Source: Ruminococcus sp. FMBCY1 (GTDB lineage Bacteria > Bacillota > Clostridia > Oscillospirales > Acutalibacteraceae). From it: a stretch of DNA of 64,000 bases. The notes below the pieces were generated by a model. That model did no database searches. It saw only the letters and a program-made list of their open reading frames with translations, and had not been told where the DNA came from. Shown here in pieces: positions 38,022-47,591 of the stretch. Where the stretch lies: NCBI RefSeq assembly GCF_023921805.1, contig NZ_CP074197.1:1922001-1986000 (forward strand). The letters run 5' to 3'. Position numbers and translations under genes: made by a program. Position 1 is the first letter of the stretch. The number at the start of each line of letters is the position of its first letter.

Positions 38022-38849
38022 TCAATAACCCCAACGGTCAAAGAATCTTACATCTTCGTATGTGAGAATGTAATTCTGACTTTCGTGAAATTCGCTTGCA
38101 ACAAGGAGAGGGTTATACATATAAAGTATTCTGTGCTGAACGGCATCGTGGTTTTCGTCAAAAATATATCTTACAGCCTGTTTGCAATTGTCGTTTGCGG
38201 GAATGTCCGTACTGCCTGTGTAGTGATAATCTCTGATGATTGCATCAACGCTTGTAAATCCGTCAAAGCACATTGCGTCTTTTACAGACTGTGCGATAAG
38301 TGACGCACCGACAAATCCGCCCGAGCCAAACTCGCCCATACAAAGTCTTTCAAGCAAATCTCTGTCGTGATCCGAAAGTGTAACCTGACCGCTCTTGTAT
38401 GTTTTGTCCGGATTGTCAATAGCTACAAGATAGCCTGCGTTCCACTGCTCGTTGTAATCGGCAGGTTCTGCGGCAGGAATTGCTGTGGCAAATTGTACCG
38501 TAGGTGCTTGCGTTGTGGCAACCGTAGACGCTTTGGCAGTCGTTGGCTTTACAGTTGTAGGAGCGGTTGACGGTTTTACCGTTGTTGCCTGTGTTGAAGC
38601 CGGTTTAGTAGGCTTTGTTGCAGCAGCCTCCGTAGGTTCGCTTGTTGCGGTGTCTGCTGTGGCGATTTTTGTTATATTAGGATTAATACGGCTTTTGTAT
38701 GCTGTGTCAGAAGTAGATACGGCGGGTTTCTTTGTCTGCGGTGTGAGAGCTGAAATTACAGAGTGACCTAAAAGTGTAAGTATCAGCACGCCCAAAATAA
38801 CAGTGAGTACGGTGTTTAACTTATTTTCGAAAAATTTTTTCATCCTCAT
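38022..38849 (-). CDS. SleB-type cell wall hydrolase with Thr-rich linker
   Basis: A 275-residue membrane-anchored or exported protein. One N-terminal helix (about 12-33) leads into a Thr/Pro/Lys-rich linker (about 70-118), followed by a C-terminal Hydrolase_2 (SleB/CwlJ) domain (about 158-275). The catalytic Glu of this family corresponds to Glu173 in MGEFGSGG. SleB enzymes are lytic transglycosylases that attack spore cortex peptidoglycan at germination. The neighbouring spoVAD supports a sporulation role. A second ATG six bases downstream (38843) has a similar claim to be the start. Confidence 0.86.
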   Translation of the reverse strand: MRMKKFFENKLNTVLTVILGVLILTLLGHSVISALTPQTKKPAVSTSDTAYKSRINPNITKIATADTATSEPTEAAATKPTKPASTQATTVKPSTAPTTVKPTTAKASTVATTQAPTVQFATAIPAAEPADYNEQWNAGYLVAIDNPDKTYKSGQVTLSDHDRDLLERLCMGEFGSGGFVGASLIAQSVKDAMCFDGFTSVDAIIRDYHYTGSTDIPANDNCKQAVRYIFDENHDAVQHRILYMYNPLLVASEFHESQNYILTYEDVRFFDRWGY

Positions 38850-39111
38850 CAGCCTTTTTATTATATTTTTTACAATATGAGTATTTACACGCTCATACTA
38901 AAAATTATAGCATAATTTATTGATTATTTCAACTATATTTTATACTTATGTTAAAATTGCAATACTTTTAAAATTATCAGTGAAAATTTTTGATATGACA
39001 GAGTAAATTCTGACTATTGCTTTGCTTTGCACAGGTGCTTTTTTGTTGAGTATGCCACACATATATCCAAAATATACAAATTAAAAGCAGGATAAAATTT
39101 GTAAAAAATGC
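38850..39111. other. AT-rich divergent promoter region
   Basis: AT-rich sequence between the divergent SleB-like and NifU-like genes, with no ORF or repeat recognised. Confidence 0.4.
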
Positions 39112-39140
39112 TTGAAAAATGCGTTATTTCGCATTATAAT
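39112..39140 (+). promoter_or_regulatory. Promoter of the NifU-like/GGGtGRT operon
   Basis: TTGAAA and TATAAT with a 17 bp spacer, about 50 bp before the start codon. Confidence 0.8.
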
Positions 39141-39190
39141 AAATGTGTATGAGTGTAGAGGCTCAACAATAATCGAAAGGAGAAGTACAC

Positions 39191-39883
39191 ATGATTTATT
39201 CAAATGAAGTAGAAAAGATGTGCACTGTCGCAAAAGGTCCAAAACACGGTCCTGCACCTATTCCTGAAGAGGGTAAGTGGGTAAAATCCTATGATATTAA
39301 GGATATTTCAGGTCTTTCACACGGTATTGGCTGGTGCGCACCTCAGCAGGGTGCTTGCAAGCTCACACTTAATGTAAAAGACGGTATCGTAGAAGAGGCT
39401 CTTGTAGAAACAATCGGTTGTTCAGGTATGACTCACTCAGCTGCTATGGCTGCTGAAATTCTCCCTAACAAGACATTACTTGAGTGCCTTAATACTGACC
39501 TTGTTTGTGATGCTATCAACACAGCTATGAAAAACATTTTTGAGCAGCTCGTTTACGGCAGAAGCCAGACAGCTTTCTCAGAGGGTGGTCTTCCGATCGG
39601 CGCAGGTCTTGAGGACCTCGGTAAGGGACTCCGTTCACAGGTTGGTACAATGTACAGCACAAACGCTAAGGGCGTTCGTTATATGGAAATGGCCGAGGGC
39701 TATGTACTCAAGACAGCTCTTGACGAGAATGACGAGGTTTGCGGCTATCAGTTCGTAAAGCTTGGCAAGATGCTTGAGGACATTCGTCACGGTGTAGAGC
39801 CAAACGAAGCTTACAAAAACAACATCGGTCAGTACGGTCGTTTTGATAATGCGGCTAAGTACATTGACCCTCGTGAAGAATAA
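39191..39883 (+). CDS. NifU-like iron-sulfur scaffold protein
   Basis: A 230-residue protein whose first part is a NifU/IscU-type Fe-S assembly scaffold. It keeps conserved Cys residues at GWCAPQQGACKL and TIGCSGMTHSAAMAA, matching the scaffold's cluster-binding positions. It is longer than a usual IscU (~130 residues); the C-terminal ~100 residues have no recognised domain. It is paired with the GGGtGRT gene 20 bp downstream, as in many Firmicutes, so the two probably act together. The codon usage is that of highly expressed genes. A strong site (AAAGGAG) precedes ATG 39191. Confidence 0.88.
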   Translation: MIYSNEVEKMCTVAKGPKHGPAPIPEEGKWVKSYDIKDISGLSHGIGWCAPQQGACKLTLNVKDGIVEEALVETIGCSGMTHSAAMAAEILPNKTLLECLNTDLVCDAINTAMKNIFEQLVYGRSQTAFSEGGLPIGAGLEDLGKGLRSQVGTMYSTNAKGVRYMEMAEGYVLKTALDENDEVCGYQFVKLGKMLEDIRHGVEPNEAYKNNIGQYGRFDNAAKYIDPREE

Positions 39884-39903
39884 TTCGGTAGGAGGACACT
39901 ATA

Positions 39904-40908
39904 ATGGCAGTTACATTTGAAAGTATGGAAAGAAGAATGCCTAAAATTGAGAAGTGCCTTGCCGAATACGGTATTGCAAGTCTTGAAGAGGCAAGAGAGC
40001 TTTGCAACAGCAAGGGTTTTGACGCTTATGACATCGTTAAGGGCGTTCAGCCAATCGCATTTGAGAATGCAGGTTGGGCTTACACACTTGGTTGTGCGGT
40101 AGCTATTAAGAAGGGCGTAAAGACAGCTGCAGAGGCTGCAGAGTGCATCGGTATCGGTCTTGAGGCTTTCTGTATCCCTGGTTCGGTTGCAGAGCAGAGA
40201 AATGTTGGTCGCGGTCACGGTAACCTCGGCGCAATGCTCCTCAGAGATGAAACAAAGTGTTTTGCATTCCTCGCAGGTCACGAGAGTTTTGCTGCCGCTG
40301 AAGGCGCAATCGGTATCGCTCGTAACGCTAACAAGGCAAGAAAAGAGCCGCTTAAGGTTATTCTTAACGGCCTTGGTAAGGATGCTGCTTACATCATTTC
40401 AAGAATCAACGGCTTTACATATGTAAAGACACAGTTCGATTACTTCACATCAGAGCTCAAGATCGTTGAAGAGAGAGCTTTCTCAGACGGTGAAAGAGCT
40501 GCTGTTCGTTGCTACGGCGCAGACGATGTTCGTGAAGGTGTAGCTATTATGCAGCACGAAAATGTTGGTGTATCTATCACAGGTAACTCAACTAACCCAA
40601 CTCGTTTCCAGCACCTTGTTGCAGGTACATACAAGAAGTGGGCTATTGAGAACGGCGTTAAGTATTTCTCAGTTGCTTCAGGCGGCGGTACAGGCCGTAC
40701 ACTTCACCCTGATAACATGGGCGCAGGTCCTGCTTCATACGGTCTTACAGACTCAATGGGCAGAATGCACGGTGACGCTCAGTTTGCAGGTTCATCTTCA
40801 GTTCCTGCTCATGTTGAGATGATGGGCCTTATCGGCATGGGTAACAACCCGATGGTAGGCGCTACAGTTGCATGTGCAGTTGCAGTTTACGAGGGATTAA
40901 ATAAATAA
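39904..40908 (+). CDS. GGGtGRT protein (conserved, unknown function)
   Basis: A 334-residue protein of the family named for its motif, here GGGTGRT near residue 262, with flanking NMGAGPASYGLTDSMGRMH. The C-terminal 70 residues are strikingly Gly-rich and conserved. No known enzyme or transport motif is present. It is cytosolic, with no membrane helix. Strong codon bias and the close pairing with a NifU-like scaffold suggest an abundant metabolic protein that may depend on a metal cluster; this is inference. AGGAGG precedes ATG 39904. Confidence 0.93.
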   Translation: MAVTFESMERRMPKIEKCLAEYGIASLEEARELCNSKGFDAYDIVKGVQPIAFENAGWAYTLGCAVAIKKGVKTAAEAAECIGIGLEAFCIPGSVAEQRNVGRGHGNLGAMLLRDETKCFAFLAGHESFAAAEGAIGIARNANKARKEPLKVILNGLGKDAAYIISRINGFTYVKTQFDYFTSELKIVEERAFSDGERAAVRCYGADDVREGVAIMQHENVGVSITGNSTNPTRFQHLVAGTYKKWAIENGVKYFSVASGGGTGRTLHPDNMGAGPASYGLTDSMGRMHGDAQFAGSSSVPAHVEMMGLIGMGNNPMVGATVACAVAVYEGLNK

Positions 40909-40932
40909 TAAACCTTTCGGTTAATGCAATTA

Positions 40933-40969
40933 GGGAGGTCGCAGAGTTTTTTCTGTGACCTCTCGTTTT
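40933..40969 (+). terminator. Terminator of the GGGtGRT operon
   Basis: GGGAGGTCGCAGAG pairs with CTGTGACCTCTC across a T-rich loop, followed by GTTTTG. Confidence 0.75.
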
Positions 40970-41010
40970 GAGTTCGGATTTATACAAAGTATATAACAAG
41001 GGGTTATAAT

Positions 41011-41640
41011 ATGAGTAATTGGAACACATTTTTAAAGTCTGTACCTGCCGGCGTGATGATTGGATTGGGCGTTACAGCATTTATTTCATCTGAAAATAAA
41101 GTATTCGGTTCAATTTTGTTCTGCCTGGGACTTTTTGGTATATGTGCTTTTGGGTTTAATCTTTTTACAGGCAAAATCGGCTATGTTATTCCTACAAAAA
41201 ATAATCCGAATTGCCTTATGATTTGGCTCGGTAACCTTGTCGGTTGTCTTATAACAACAGTTCCGCTGAGGTTTGCAAATCCTAAATATAACGAGGCAGC
41301 TGTTGTTCTTGCTGAAAATAAACTTTCGCAGAATTTTTTGCAGACATTTATTCTCGGTATTTTTTGCGGTATGATTATGTATATTGTTGTAGAAAATTAC
41401 AGCGCAAACAGCAGTCCGCTCGGCAAATATCTCGGTATTTTCCTCGGTATTCCCGCTTTTATATTTGCAGGCTTTGAACACAGTATTGCAGATATTTGTT
41501 ATTTTTCTTATGCAGCGTCATCACTTGAACAGGTTGCGAAAATGTTTGTTTACATATTAACAGTATCTGTCGCAAACGGCGTAGGCTCTATAATTTTCAG
41601 AGCATTTACTGTAATGTATAAGGAAAAAGTTAAAAAGTAA
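41011..41640 (+). CDS. Formate/nitrite transporter family channel
   Basis: A 209-residue protein with six membrane helices of the FNT family (FocA/NirC/HSC). It shows the Omega-loop region FGFNLFTGKIGYV and the pore motif GFEHSIADICYF, where the His is conserved. It is shorter than FocA (~285 residues), lacking long termini. It may carry formate, nitrite or another small anion; in a fermentative clostridium formate export is most likely. It stands alone with AAGGGG before ATG 41011. Confidence 0.85.
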   Translation: MSNWNTFLKSVPAGVMIGLGVTAFISSENKVFGSILFCLGLFGICAFGFNLFTGKIGYVIPTKNNPNCLMIWLGNLVGCLITTVPLRFANPKYNEAAVVLAENKLSQNFLQTFILGIFCGMIMYIVVENYSANSSPLGKYLGIFLGIPAFIFAGFEHSIADICYFSYAASSLEQVAKMFVYILTVSVANGVGSIIFRAFTVMYKEKVKK

Positions 41641-41673
41641 ATTTGAATATAACATTTATATGTAAAAATATTC

Positions 41674-41710
41674 GGTCGGTAATTGTTGAAATTGCCGACC
41701 TTTTGCATTT
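41674..41710 (+). terminator. FNT gene terminator
   Basis: GGTCGGTAATT pairs with AATTGCCGACC (one bulge) and is followed by TTTTGCATTTTT. Confidence 0.82.
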
Positions 41711-41724
41711 TTATTAAAAAGGTA

Positions 41725-41753
41725 TTGATTTTGTTGAAAATTTATGCTATACT
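41725..41753 (+). promoter_or_regulatory. SRP RNA promoter
   Basis: TTGATT and TATACT with a 17 bp spacer and an extended -10 (TGC), just before the SRP RNA. Confidence 0.8.
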
Positions 41754-41763
41754 TACAAAGTAA

Positions 41764-41940
41764 TTGCAAGCCAGTTAAGCGTGCAAGTAAGTGAGCGGCA
41801 GGCCCTGTACGATTGGGGTCTGTGAATCATGTCAGGCGGGGAACCGAGCAGCATTAAGCAGTATTGCCGATGCGATGCAGTAAGTCTGTCGTTCACTTAT
41901 TTGCATGATGCCGTATAATATTCGGCTGACGGCTTGCATT
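41764..41940 (+). ncRNA. ffs: Signal recognition particle RNA (large, Firmicutes type)
   Basis: The SRP54-binding helix 8 is clear: ATGTCAGG, then a GGAA-type tetraloop (GCGGGGAACCG), then AGCAGC. Flanking arms GCAAGTAAGTGAGCGGCAG and CTGTCGTTCACTTATTTGC pair to form helix 5, so it is the larger type with an Alu domain. GCAAGCC at the 5' end and GGCTTGC followed by ATTTTTT at the 3' end suggest the limits. Its place directly before dnaX is the classical Firmicutes order. End points are approximate. Confidence 0.9.
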
Positions 41941-41964
41941 TTTTATTGAAGAGAGGTGTTTTGT

Positions 41965-43644
41965 ATGTACCGTGTGCTTTACCGCAAGTGGCGACCTGCC
42001 GTGTTTACCGATGTTTCGGGACAGGAGCATATTACCTCGACTTTGCAAAACGAGGTTTCGTCCGGCAGACTTAACCACGCTTACCTCTTTACAGGCTCAC
42101 GAGGAACAGGCAAAACCACCTGCGCAAAAATTCTTGCCAAGGCTGTAAACTGTCTTAATCCGCAAAACGGCAATCCTTGCGGCGAATGTGAAATCTGCAA
42201 GGGTATTGATGACGGAAGTATTCTTGATATTGTCGAGATGGACGCCGCATCTAACCGTAAAATTGATGATATTCGTCAGATAATTGACGAGGTACAGTTT
42301 AAGCCCGCAAAGTGCAAATACAGGGTGTATATTGTCGATGAGGTACATATGCTTACCACAGAGGCTTTTAACGCTCTTCTTAAAACGCTTGAAGAACCGC
42401 CCGAGCATGTAATTTTTATACTTGCCACTACCGAGGTTCACAAGCTGCCGCAGACAATCCGTTCAAGATGTCAGCGATTTGATTTTCACAGAATACCGCC
42501 TAAGGCGATAGCAGACAGAGTAGAGTATGTGGTTTCGCAGGAAAATGCAGAGATTACCGAGTCGGCGGCGCTTATGCTTGCATCTGTTGCAGACGGCGCA
42601 CTTCGTGACGCACTTTCGCTTTTGGACAGTTGTCTTGCCGTAAGTTCTCATATTGATGAGGAAGTAGTCCGCAATGCAGCGGGACTTGTAAGCAAAACAT
42701 ATCTTTTTGAACTTGCAGCGGCTATAATTAACAAGAATCCCACAAGGTCGCTTGAGATAATAGACAGGCTGTATTCCGAGTCAAAGGATATGGCAAGGCT
42801 TTGTGATGAACTTGTTGAACATTTCAGAGCATTGATGCTTATTAAAACAATCAAAAATCCGAGAGATATACTGATAATGTCGGACGATGAGTTTGAGCAG
42901 GCGGTTACGCAGTCGGATTATCTTTCGCTTGCAGATATAGTTTTCTATATGGATGTGCTTTCAAGGGCATATCAGCGAATGGGCAGGGGAACAGGCGACA
43001 GAACAGAGCTTGAGATGGCTCTTGTAAAGCTGTCGGCAACCGAACTTGACGGTACGGTAGAGGCATTGACCGCAAGAGTTACTGCACTTGAAAAAGCGGT
43101 AAAGCGTGGAATTACCGTAAATTACGCACAGCCTGCACAGCAGAGCGTACAGGCGGAAGCTGCGCAATCGGCAAGTGTACCGAATACACAGACCGAAGTT
43201 GAAGAACCGTTTGCAAAACCCGAACCGGAGCACAAGAAAGCACCTGTTGCAAAGCCTGCACCGGAGGTTAAATCTGTTGCGCAGAGAGCAAGCGTAAACC
43301 TTGACGAACTTTACGATAATGCAGTGCCTTTTGCAAGATGGGTAGAAGTAGTTGACAGCCTGAAATCGGTTTCAAGGTCAATAGCGGCTGCCTTTGCAGG
43401 TTCGACAGCTTACGAAAGCGGAAATTACCTTTTGATTGACACAAACAATGAGCTTGCGTTTGATTTGTTAAGACAAAACGGCAGAAGAGCAGAAATAAAG
43501 CAGACTTTACTTGAATTGACAGGCAAAAATTACAGCCTCGGACCTTATAAAAGGTCAACACCTAAAAAAGTTGAAAAAACAGACCCGCTCAACTCTCTTG
43601 TGCAAAGCCTTGAGGGCAGCGGAGTAGAAATAACACAAGAATAA
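41965..43644 (+). CDS. dnaX: DNA polymerase III subunits gamma/tau
   Basis: A 559-residue clamp-loader ATPase. Walker A is GSRGTGKTT, the zinc-binding Cys cluster reads CLNPQNGNPCGECEICKG, Walker B is YIVDEVHML, and the sensor 1 region is FILATTEVHKLPQTIRSRCQ. The C-terminal ~190 residues after an Ala/Gln/Pro/Glu linker form the tau part that binds the polymerase. ATG 41965 follows GAGAGGTG; a TTG nine bases earlier is not preceded by a proper site. First gene of dnaX-ybaB-recR-smpB. Confidence 0.96.
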   Translation: MYRVLYRKWRPAVFTDVSGQEHITSTLQNEVSSGRLNHAYLFTGSRGTGKTTCAKILAKAVNCLNPQNGNPCGECEICKGIDDGSILDIVEMDAASNRKIDDIRQIIDEVQFKPAKCKYRVYIVDEVHMLTTEAFNALLKTLEEPPEHVIFILATTEVHKLPQTIRSRCQRFDFHRIPPKAIADRVEYVVSQENAEITESAALMLASVADGALRDALSLLDSCLAVSSHIDEEVVRNAAGLVSKTYLFELAAAIINKNPTRSLEIIDRLYSESKDMARLCDELVEHFRALMLIKTIKNPRDILIMSDDEFEQAVTQSDYLSLADIVFYMDVLSRAYQRMGRGTGDRTELEMALVKLSATELDGTVEALTARVTALEKAVKRGITVNYAQPAQQSVQAEAAQSASVPNTQTEVEEPFAKPEPEHKKAPVAKPAPEVKSVAQRASVNLDELYDNAVPFARWVEVVDSLKSVSRSIAAAFAGSTAYESGNYLLIDTNNELAFDLLRQNGRRAEIKQTLLELTGKNYSLGPYKRSTPKKVEKTDPLNSLVQSLEGSGVEITQE

Positions 43645-43671
43645 ATATGTAATTGAAAGGATGTTTTTAAT

Positions 43672-44022
43672 ATGAAAGCAAGATTACCAAAGGGCTACGG
43701 CAACGGTGGCGCAAACAACATTCAGCAGCTCGCTCGTCAGGCTCAAAAGTTACAGGACGATATGGAGCAGGCTTCACAGGAGCTTGAGGCAAAAGAATAC
43801 ACAGCTACATCGGGCGGCGGCGCAGTAAGCGTAACTTTAACAGGTAAGATGGAACTCACAAAGATTGATATTTCTCCTGATGTTGTTGACGCCGAAGATG
43901 TAGAGATGCTTTCCGACCTTATTATTGCAGCTACAAACGAGGCTTTAAGAGCTGCTCGTAAGGAAAAGGAAGACACAATGGAAACTATTTCAGGCGGACT
44001 TAACATTCCGGGAATGTTTTAA
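43672..44022 (+). CDS. YbaB/EbfC nucleoid-associated protein
   Basis: A 116-residue dimeric DNA-binding protein. It contains [34 protein letters not shown] and [16 protein letters not shown], the family core. It binds DNA with little specificity and, with RecR, forms a conserved DNA-repair cluster next to dnaX. AAAGGATG precedes ATG 43672. The next gene begins two bases after its stop codon. Confidence 0.95.
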   Translation: MKARLPKGYGNGGANNIQQLARQAQKLQDDMEQASQELEAKEYTATSGGGAVSVTLTGKMELTKIDISPDVVDAEDVEMLSDLIIAATNEALRAARKEKEDTMETISGGLNIPGMF

Positions 44023-44024
44023 TA

Positions 44025-44627
44025 ATGTCTAATTATAATGTTGCTCCCCTCGAAGTGTTGGTGGAGCAGTTTGAAAGAATGCCCGGTATCGGTCACAAAA
44101 CAGCGCAAAGACTTGCATATTATGTGCTTAACCTGTCAAAAACAGACGCAGAGGCACTTGCAAAGGCTGTGACTGATGCTCACACAAAAATCCATTATTG
44201 CGCAGAGTGCTGTAATCTTACGGATAAAGAACTTTGTCCCGTATGTGCAAATCCCGCAAGAGATAAGTCGGTTATTTGTGTGGTTGAAACTCCCCGTGAC
44301 GCCTCAGCAATCGAAAAAACACACGAGTACAACGGTGTGTATCATATTTTGCACGGCTCAATTTCTCCGCTTAACGGAATCGGCCCCGATAACATTACCA
44401 TAAAACAGCTTTTGGCAAGGTTTAACGGAGATGATGTTAAAGAGGTTATTATGGCAACAAACCCGACCGTAGAGGGTGATGCAACAGCTTTATATATTTC
44501 AAAGCTGTTAAAACCGCTCGGAGTTAAGGTTACAAGACTTGCTTACGGTATCCCCGTCGGAGGAGATCTTGAGTATGCTGATGAATACACACTTGCAAAG
44601 GCTCTTGAAGGCAGGAGTGAAATATAA
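44025..44627 (+). CDS. recR: Recombination mediator RecR
   Basis: A 200-residue protein of RecFOR repair. It has the N-terminal helix-hairpin-helix ([18 protein letters not shown]), the C4 zinc finger ([16 protein letters not shown]), and the Toprim domain ([32 protein letters not shown]). Its stop overlaps the smpB start as TAATG, so the two are translationally coupled. Confidence 0.97.
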   Translation: MSNYNVAPLEVLVEQFERMPGIGHKTAQRLAYYVLNLSKTDAEALAKAVTDAHTKIHYCAECCNLTDKELCPVCANPARDKSVICVVETPRDASAIEKTHEYNGVYHILHGSISPLNGIGPDNITIKQLLARFNGDDVKEVIMATNPTVEGDATALYISKLLKPLGVKVTRLAYGIPVGGDLEYADEYTLAKALEGRSEI

Positions 44628-45088
44628 TGGCTTCATTAAAAACAGTAGCGCAGAACAAAAAGGCACATCACGATTATTTTATTGAAGAATCTTTTGAGGC
44701 AGGCATTGAGCTTTGCGGAACAGAGGTAAAATCAATCCGTGCAGGCAGAGTAAACCTTAAGGACAGTTGGTGCTCTATAGTTGAGGGCGAAATTTTCATA
44801 AACGGAATGCATATTTCTCCCTATGACCACGGCAATATTTTTAATCGTGACCCAATGCGTGTGCGCAAACTGCTTATGCACAAAAAAGAAATCAACCGCC
44901 TCTTTGGTATTGTAAAACAGACGGGCTATTCGCTTATACCGATAAGTCTTTATTTTAAAGACAGCAAGGTTAAAGTGCAGGTGGGTCTGTGCAAAGGTAA
45001 AAAACTTTACGATAAGAGAGAGGATATGGCAAAACGCTCTGCAAAACGAGATATGGAGCGTGCCATTAAGGAGCAAAACAGATTTTAA
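44627..45088 (+). CDS. smpB: tmRNA-binding protein SmpB
   Basis: A 153-residue partner of tmRNA in trans-translation. The N-terminal [20 protein letters not shown], then [19 protein letters not shown], form the OB-fold core, and the basic tail ([20 protein letters not shown]) enters the mRNA channel. The start ATG overlaps the recR stop. No ssrA (tmRNA) gene is found just downstream. Confidence 0.97.
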   Translation: MASLKTVAQNKKAHHDYFIEESFEAGIELCGTEVKSIRAGRVNLKDSWCSIVEGEIFINGMHISPYDHGNIFNRDPMRVRKLLMHKKEINRLFGIVKQTGYSLIPISLYFKDSKVKVQVGLCKGKKLYDKREDMAKRSAKRDMERAIKEQNRF

Positions 45089-45486
45089 ATTAAACAGGCA
45101 AAAACAAGCAAAAAGCGCGTAACAGTATAACTTTTCGCAATCAAAATTATAAAAGTTCGGTCAGAGAATGTCGTAAAAATGTGATAACCTCTGACCTGAT
45201 TTTTTATTAAGGTTTAGTAAAGTGATAATCGAGTGACAACGCTTGAAAACCACTAAACTATCCGTTGCGATTATAAAATCTTAACAGTGCAAATCATAAT
45301 TTTAAATAAAATCCGTTAAACACAAAATACCGTTGCGTTTTGGCTGCAGAGGTATTTATTTTTTTTGCTGTTAATTTGTATAAAAATGGCGTAAAAGATT
45401 GACTTTTTGTATTATTTGAATTAAAATTATATAATAGCTTAGTGTGGAAAAAACAGCACTGCTTTGTGGTGCGAAAGGAAAATTAT
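45089..45486. other. Gap between smpB and the GtrA cassette
   Basis: Contains the smpB-operon terminator, then AT-rich DNA. A segment at 45218-45266 (GGTTTAGT … ACTAAAC) is weakly palindromic and partly resembles the short repeat near 30782. A TTGACT at 45399 has no correctly spaced -10. No gene or tmRNA is seen. Confidence 0.4.
45159..45206 (+). terminator. smpB-operon terminator
   Basis: GGTCAGAG (45159-45166) pairs with CTCTGACC (45189-45196), followed by TGATTTTTT. The loop is long (22 bases). Confidence 0.72.
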
Positions 45487-45984
45487 ATGAAAATCAAGAG
45501 CTTGTTTGTCGGCGATACCGACAATACTTTTATTCAGTTTTTCAGGTATTGCTTTGTAGGCGGTTTTGCCTTTGTTGTTGATTTTGGCGTAATGACGCTT
45601 TTGACAGAGGTTTTCTCGGTTTATCCCGTGGTTTCGTCAACCGTTTCTTTTGTTGCGGGTTTGTTGGTAAATTACCTGCTCAGCACATTTTGGATATTTA
45701 AAAATTCAAAAATAAAAAACAGATTTGCGGAATTTCTTGCCTTTGCACTTATCGGTGTAATCGGTCTCGGAATTAATGCCGCAATTATCTGGCTTTTCCA
45801 AAATCCGCTTGCGACAGGTCTTGTGTTTGGCGGCGAATCTGCTGTGGTAAACGGCGAAACAAAGTATTTCTGGCTTTGGGGTATTCAGTATTACCACATC
45901 GGCAAGATAGTTTCTACTGTAGTTGTATTTTTATGGAACTTCTGCGGCAGAAAATTTATTTTATTTGATAAGAGCAAAAAATAA
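45487..45984 (+). CDS. GtrA-family membrane protein
   Basis: A 165-residue protein with four membrane helices. FFRYCFVGGFAFVVDFGVMT and NYLLSTFWIFKN mark the GtrA family, thought to flip or help transfer polyprenyl-phosphate-linked sugars. The start at ATG 45487 is supported by GAAAGGAAAATT and the family's usual N-terminus. It leads a three-gene cassette with an FAD oxidoreductase and a GT39-type glycosyltransferase, so a role in surface glycan or protein glycosylation is likely. Confidence 0.88.
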   Translation: MKIKSLFVGDTDNTFIQFFRYCFVGGFAFVVDFGVMTLLTEVFSVYPVVSSTVSFVAGLLVNYLLSTFWIFKNSKIKNRFAEFLAFALIGVIGLGINAAIIWLFQNPLATGLVFGGESAVVNGETKYFWLWGIQYYHIGKIVSTVVVFLWNFCGRKFILFDKSKK

Positions 45985-46011
45985 TTTTGTTACAGATAGA
46001 GAGGAAATATA

Positions 46012-47571
46012 ATGAAAAAAGTAATTATTATCGGAGCGGGTCCTGCCGGTATCACAGCGGCAAACGAGCTTTTAAAGGATACAAAAGGCGAATATGATGT
46101 TACAATTCTTGAGGAAACAGAGCGTATAGGCGGTATTTCTCAGACAGTACGCTACAACGGCAACCGTATGGACATCGGCGGTCACCGCTTTTTCTCAAAG
46201 AGCGACGAGGTAATGAATTGGTGGAGCGAGCTTATGCCTGTACAGGGCAAGCCGTCTTTTGACGATAAAATTCTCGGCAGAGAAAAGCCGCTGGTTGAAA
46301 ACGGCCCTGACCCCGAAAAGGACGACAAGGTTATTCTTGTGCGTGACAGAGTTTCAAGAATTTACTATAACAAGCACTTCTTTGATTACCCCGTTACAAT
46401 GTCGGCGGCAACAATTAAAAATATGGGCTTTCTCACCACAATGAAAGCAGGTTTCAGCTATCTTAAATCCGTAATGTTCAAAAAGCCCGAAGATTCTCTT
46501 GAGAATTTCTACATTAACCGTTTCGGTAAGGTGCTTTATTCAATGTTTTTTGAGGGCTATACAGAAAAGCTGTGGGGCAGACATCCGAGTGAAATTTCAG
46601 CCGATTGGGGTTCACAGCGTGTAAAGGGACTTTCAATCAGAGCCGTATTAAAGGATATGTTCTCAAAGGCATTCGGTGGCAAAAAATCATCAAAAGAGGT
46701 GGAAACCTCGCTTATTGAGCAGTTCTGGTATCCAAAGTACGGTCCGGGACAGCTTTGGGAGATTGCTACTGACAGAGCGATTGAAAGAGGCACAAAACTT
46801 CTTAAAAATCACAGCGTAAAGAATATTGTATGCAAAGACGGCAAGATTACAGCCGTTGTTTGCAATACTCCCGAAGGCGAAAAGACTATTGAGGGCGATA
46901 TTTTTGTATCGTCAATGCCTGTTAAAGACCTTGTTGCAGGTATGACAGGCGATGAGCCTTCAAAGGAGATTAAGTATATTGCAGAGAATCTTCCTTACAG
47001 AGATTTTGTTACGGTCGGACTTCTTGTTAATAAACTTAACCTTAAGAATGAAACCAAGATGAAAACTCTTAACAATATCGTACCCGATTGCTGGATTTAT
47101 GTTCAGGAAACCAGCGTAAAACTCGGCAGAATTCAGATTTTCAACAACTGGTCGCCGTATATGGTGGAAGACCCGGAAAATACAGTATGGATCGGACTTG
47201 AATATTTCTGCGCCGAGGGAGACGATTTCTGGAATTTAAGCGATGAAGAGTGCATTAAGCTTGCTACAAAAGAACTTGAATCAATGGGCGTTATCAGTTC
47301 AAGCGAAGTTCTCGACTCTCACCGTGAGAAAATCAAAAAGGCTTATCCCGCTTATTTTGATACTTATGCTCAAATGGACGAGCTTATCAAGTATCTTGAT
47401 ACATACACAAACCTTTACTGCGTCGGCAGAAACGGTCAGCATCGTTACAATAATATGGACCACTCTATGCTTACCGCTATCCGTGCCGCAGAAGCTATAA
47501 AGGCAGGCAAGACAGACAAGGGCACAATTTGGAATGTAAATACCGAAAAAGAATACCACGAAACAAAGTAA
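46012..47571 (+). CDS. FAD-dependent oxidoreductase (UDP-galactopyranose mutase/amine oxidase-like)
   Basis: A 519-residue flavoprotein. The N-terminal Rossmann motif is [18 protein letters not shown], followed by [18 protein letters not shown] (residues about 52-70). This GGHRFF pattern resembles UDP-galactopyranose mutase and related enzymes. The C-terminal part holds the second FAD motif ([20 protein letters not shown]). It may convert a nucleotide- or lipid-bound sugar, given its neighbours. The gene order GtrA, this protein, then GT39 is tight (27 and 20 bp gaps). Confidence 0.82.
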   Translation: MKKVIIIGAGPAGITAANELLKDTKGEYDVTILEETERIGGISQTVRYNGNRMDIGGHRFFSKSDEVMNWWSELMPVQGKPSFDDKILGREKPLVENGPDPEKDDKVILVRDRVSRIYYNKHFFDYPVTMSAATIKNMGFLTTMKAGFSYLKSVMFKKPEDSLENFYINRFGKVLYSMFFEGYTEKLWGRHPSEISADWGSQRVKGLSIRAVLKDMFSKAFGGKKSSKEVETSLIEQFWYPKYGPGQLWEIATDRAIERGTKLLKNHSVKNIVCKDGKITAVVCNTPEGEKTIEGDIFVSSMPVKDLVAGMTGDEPSKEIKYIAENLPYRDFVTVGLLVNKLNLKNETKMKTLNNIVPDCWIYVQETSVKLGRIQIFNNWSPYMVEDPENTVWIGLEYFCAEGDDFWNLSDEECIKLATKELESMGVISSSEVLDSHREKIKKAYPAYFDTYAQMDELIKYLDTYTNLYCVGRNGQHRYNNMDHSMLTAIRAAEAIKAGKTDKGTIWNVNTEKEYHETK

Positions 47572-47591
47572 TCGGTTTTGGAGGTAATCTG

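Noticed and set aside
45089-45440. A tmRNA gene next to smpB
   Set aside because: No tRNA-Ala-like ends or tag-peptide reading frame could be found in the gap.
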